Part shown: positions 4,621 through 6,231 of the stretch, piece after piece
Layout of the letters: every line of letters starts with the position of its first letter
How positions within the stretch are numbered: position 1 is the stretch's first letter
From: Elusimicrobiota bacterium
GTDB taxonomy: Bacteria > Elusimicrobiota > Endomicrobiia > Endomicrobiales > Endomicrobiaceae
Length of the DNA: 6,231 bases
Assembly (NCBI GenBank): GCA_031256695.1
Contig: JAIRQB010000038.1
Coordinates: forward strand, 1 to 6,231
Direction: 5' to 3'
The notes under the pieces: model-generated
The model's input: only the letters and a program-made list of their open reading frames with translations
Database searches by the model: none
What the model was told of the DNA's origin: nothing
Position numbers and translations under genes: made by a program

Positions 4621-5336
4621 TAGTCTCTTGCCAAAGTCAGAACAAAAACTTTTTTTGCGCCCGCTTTTTTAAGAGTTTTAGCGCAAGTTGATGCCGTAAT
4701 TGCCGTAGTCGCTATGTCGTCTATGAGCAGGATATTCTTTTTCTCTACCGCTTTTTTATTTTTGACATAAAAAGAGCCGTCAATGTTTTTAGCCCTCTGT
4801 TTTTTAGACAGTTTAAACTGCGCTTTTGTCAATTTTTTTCTAAACAAAATATTTTCAAGGCTTGGTTTTCCCGTTTTTAAAGATACTGCGCGCGCCAAAA
4901 GCAAAGCCTGATTGTAACCCCTTTTGAACCGTCTAAAAAAATTTGACGGGACCGCTATTATAAAATCAGTTTGCTGAAAAAAAGGATGCTTTTCATAAAC
5001 CTTTATCATTTCTTCGGATAAATCTGCGCTTAAAAAAGTCCTGTTGTAATATTTAAATTTCAAAATCATTTCTCTAATTTTGTCTTCATACAAAAATGCC
5101 GAGCGCATTTTGTCAAAGGCAAATTCTTTTTTATTTTTTCTGCAGACTATGCAAAATTGTCCGCCTTCGGGCAGAGGGCATCCGCATTTTGAGCATATTA
5201 AGCCTTCTATTTTTGGAAAATTCTCTCTGCAACCGCTGCAAATTCTCTCTTTTGACAAGGGCGGCAAATCTTTCCCGCAAGAAGAACAAGTAATTGGAAA
5301 AACAAGAGATAAAATTTTCAAAAAAAAGTTTTTCAT
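4620..5336 (-). CDS. comF: ComF-family phosphoribosyltransferase-like protein
   Basis: ComF-family proteins combine an N-terminal Cys zinc module with a phosphoribosyltransferase (PRTase) fold. In naturally competent bacteria they act in uptake or processing of single-stranded DNA, and the family is also widespread in species not known to be competent. Here paired cysteines lie at residues 17/20, 33/36, 48/51/53 and 62/65, compatible with two zinc sites. LKFKYYNR (92-99) and VPSNFFRRFKRGYNQALLLA (129-148) follow, then RAKNIDGSFYV (181-191) and the PRPP-binding loop ILLIDDIATTAITAS (202-216). The loop usually reads DDVxTTGAT; here the Gly after TT is Ala (A212). Its 238 residues are normal. 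The ATG start overlaps the DUF192 stop as ATGA, with AAGGA 7 nt upstream inside that gene. No other competence gene is in view, so a role in DNA uptake is inferred from the family alone. Confidence 0.9.
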   Translation of the reverse strand: MKNFFLKILSLVFPITCSSCGKDLPPLSKERICSGCRENFPKIEGLICSKCGCPLPEGGQFCIVCRKNKKEFAFDKMRSAFLYEDKIREMILKFKYYNRTFLSADLSEEMIKVYEKHPFFQQTDFIIAVPSNFFRRFKRGYNQALLLARAVSLKTGKPSLENILFRKKLTKAQFKLSKKQRAKNIDGSFYVKNKKAVEKKNILLIDDIATTAITASTCAKTLKKAGAKKVFVLTLARD

Positions 5337-5677
5337 TTGAGCGTCCTTAAAGCGTCAATGTCTAAATTCTCAATTGTAAATTTCAGTTTTGAAGGCATTT
5401 CCGCAACAGAAACAGTTTTTGGCAAAGGCAAGACTATTCTAAACGGCTTTACATTTCTTTTTACTCCAATAATGCCGCCGTCTTTGTCTAAAAAGAAAAA
5501 ATCCAAATCAAATCTCATAAAAAAAGTGTGCATATATTTTGTATTTTCAAAAAACAGTCCGATACCGCTTTCTTTCTGAAACATCAGCCCCCAAAATTTT
5601 TCAAAAAAAGTTCTTGCTTTTTTTATTTTTCCCGTTTCTATCAATTCATTTGTTTGAATGCCTGCGGCATTTTTCAT
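5333..5677 (-). CDS. DUF192 family protein
   Basis: Small protein of the DUF192 family, whose function is not established. Recognisable features are the ARTFFEKFWGLMF segment (residues 21-33, the usual GLM turn), the core HTFFMRFDLDFFFLDKDGGIIGV (50-72), which matches the family's FxMxxxxxxLDxxFLDxxGxI pattern, and VAEMPSKLK (91-99), which replaces the common LElPaG. Its 114 residues are typical of the bare domain. Many homologues carry an N-terminal signal peptide; here the N-terminus is polar and lacks one, so it is probably cytoplasmic. The ATG is preceded by GGGGG (5685-5689) at 7 nt. The stop codon overlaps the comF start by 4 bp, so the two are almost certainly translationally coupled. 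It is the first gene of the minus-strand group and diverges, 15 bp apart, from the plus-strand gene at 5693. Confidence 0.82.
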   Translation of the reverse strand: MKNAAGIQTNELIETGKIKKARTFFEKFWGLMFQKESGIGLFFENTKYMHTFFMRFDLDFFFLDKDGGIIGVKRNVKPFRIVLPLPKTVSVAEMPSKLKFTIENLDIDALRTLK

Positions 5678-5682
5678 ACAAT
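5654..5682 (+). promoter_or_regulatory. Sigma-70-type promoter of the plus-strand membrane protein
   Basis: TTGAAT (5654-5659) and TACAAT (5677-5682) are separated by exactly 17 bp, matching the -35 and -10 consensus at 4/6 and 5/6 positions. The expected transcription start is about 5689-5691, only a few bases before the ATG at 5693. The -10 overlaps the DUF192 start codon on the other strand, so RNA polymerase here could compete with transcription of that gene. No Shine-Dalgarno sequence precedes the ATG, consistent with a leaderless mRNA. Confidence 0.6.
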
Positions 5683-5692
5683 CGCCCCCGCT

Positions 5693-6231
5693 ATGAAAAA
5701 AAGCGTTTTATTTTTATCAATTCTGCTGTTTATAATAACGGGGACAATGTTCTATTTTATTGCCCAATTCCTATACGAAGACAAAGAAAAAGACTTAAAA
5801 GAAGCCCTTATAGAGAAAGTCAAGGCATCTGTTTATGCCGCGCAAAACGATATAAATGCGAGGATAAACCAATCAGACGATATAGGGCTTTTAATATCCG
5901 TCCAATTATTGTCTAAAACGGAAAATATCTTGTCTGTTTTTGTTTTAGACAAGGATAAAAATCCATCGGCTATCGGCAAAACTGCTGACTTGCCGCCGCT
6001 TTTGTCTCTTGAGCCTTCCGACATAGTATTCAATGCGCTAAACAGCCGCGGCGAATTGCTTCAACCTGCCGCCGGCGGCTCTTCTGTTTTCCTTTCCATT
6101 CCTCTTGCAAAAGAAAATACTCTTTTCTGTTTAATATCTTTGGAAAAGGCTGATTCAGCCGCAAAGAAATGGCGGTTTTTTTGTTTCGCCGCCGCGCTTG
6201 CCGCCGATATTTTTATAATTTTGATTTTTTA
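5693..6231 (+). CDS. Membrane-anchored sensor-like protein, incomplete at the right edge
   Basis: I do not recognise a specific family. The ATG at 5693 opens a frame that runs 179 codons to the window edge; its last two bases (TA) could begin either Tyr or a stop codon. Residues 4-25 form a hydrophobic helix after MKKS, a membrane anchor. A charged, probably helical stretch (about 28-60) follows, then a mixed domain including ILSVFVLDKDKNPSAIGK (79-96), reminiscent of the 'xFVxDxxG' strand-turn of Cache/PAS-type extracytoplasmic sensor domains, and VFLSIPLAKENTLFCLISL (132-150). A second membrane helix starts at W160 and runs off the end. This layout is standard for the input half of histidine kinases, GGDEF proteins and chemoreceptors, but the output domain is outside the window. 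It is transcribed divergently from the housekeeping cluster, so it may belong to a different operon to the right. Confidence 0.7.
   Translation, partial: MKKSVLFLSILLFIITGTMFYFIAQFLYEDKEKDLKEALIEKVKASVYAAQNDINARINQSDDIGLLISVQLLSKTENILSVFVLDKDKNPSAIGKTADLPPLLSLEPSDIVFNALNSRGELLQPAAGGSSVFLSIPLAKENTLFCLISLEKADSAAKKWRFFCFAAALAADIFIILIF

Noticed and set aside
5539..5916. Plus-strand 125-codon frame spanning the DUF192 start and the plus-strand gene
   Set aside because: It overlaps the better supported frame at 5693, which has a promoter, an N-terminal membrane helix and a sensible protein composition; this frame is Arg/Cys-rich with no recognisable domain.
5833..6033. Minus-strand 66-codon frame opposite the plus-strand membrane protein
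   Set aside because: No motif or ribosome binding site; the plus-strand frame is continuous across it.

Overview
The window is a compact, AT-rich bacterial housekeeping segment. Seven complete genes lie on the minus strand, in transcription order: a DUF192 protein, comF, def, fmt, nagB, truB and ribF. One incomplete gene on the plus strand (5693 to the right edge) diverges from them. I saw no rRNA, tRNA, CRISPR array, transposase or phage gene. The organism is a low-GC bacterium. The tightly packed genes, short single-domain TruB and lysine-rich proteins would suit a gut-associated or reduced-genome lineage such as Elusimicrobiota, but that is a low-confidence guess because no phylogenetic marker is present.

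Left part (1-1646): truB and ribF sit 23 bp apart, a common bacterial pairing. TruB makes pseudouridine 55 in tRNA and RibF makes FMN and FAD. TruB has no room for the usual C-terminal PUA domain and has an altered catalytic-loop sequence. RibF starts almost directly on its first nucleotide-binding strand.

Middle (1647-2191): this 545 bp gap holds no convincing gene and is packed with repeats. They are two tandem palindromes sharing the arm GAGTAATTTGGC, two 66-bp-period hairpin units with conserved arms and divergent loops, a 22 bp direct repeat flanking those units, a small GC-rich hairpin and an array of a 7 bp repeat. Related 7 bp arrays also occur at the 3' ends of ribF and comF, so the heptad is a recurring element that favours gene ends. 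This is the least explained part of the window.

Right part (2192-5677): nagB, fmt, def, comF and the DUF192 gene are close together. DUF192 and comF overlap by 4 bp (ATGA), and def and fmt overlap by 4 bp (GTGA) if fmt starts at its GTG. Def and Fmt are the two enzymes of the formyl-methionine cycle, so their translational coupling makes functional sense. NagB (amino-sugar catabolism) has no partner gene here.

Right edge (5693-6231): the plus-strand gene encodes an N-terminal membrane anchor, an extracytoplasmic domain of about 130 residues and the start of a second membrane helix, as in a membrane-bound sensor. A good sigma-70-type promoter (TTGAAT, 17 bp, TACAAT) ends about 10 bp before its ATG and overlaps the DUF192 start codon, so the transcript should be nearly leaderless.
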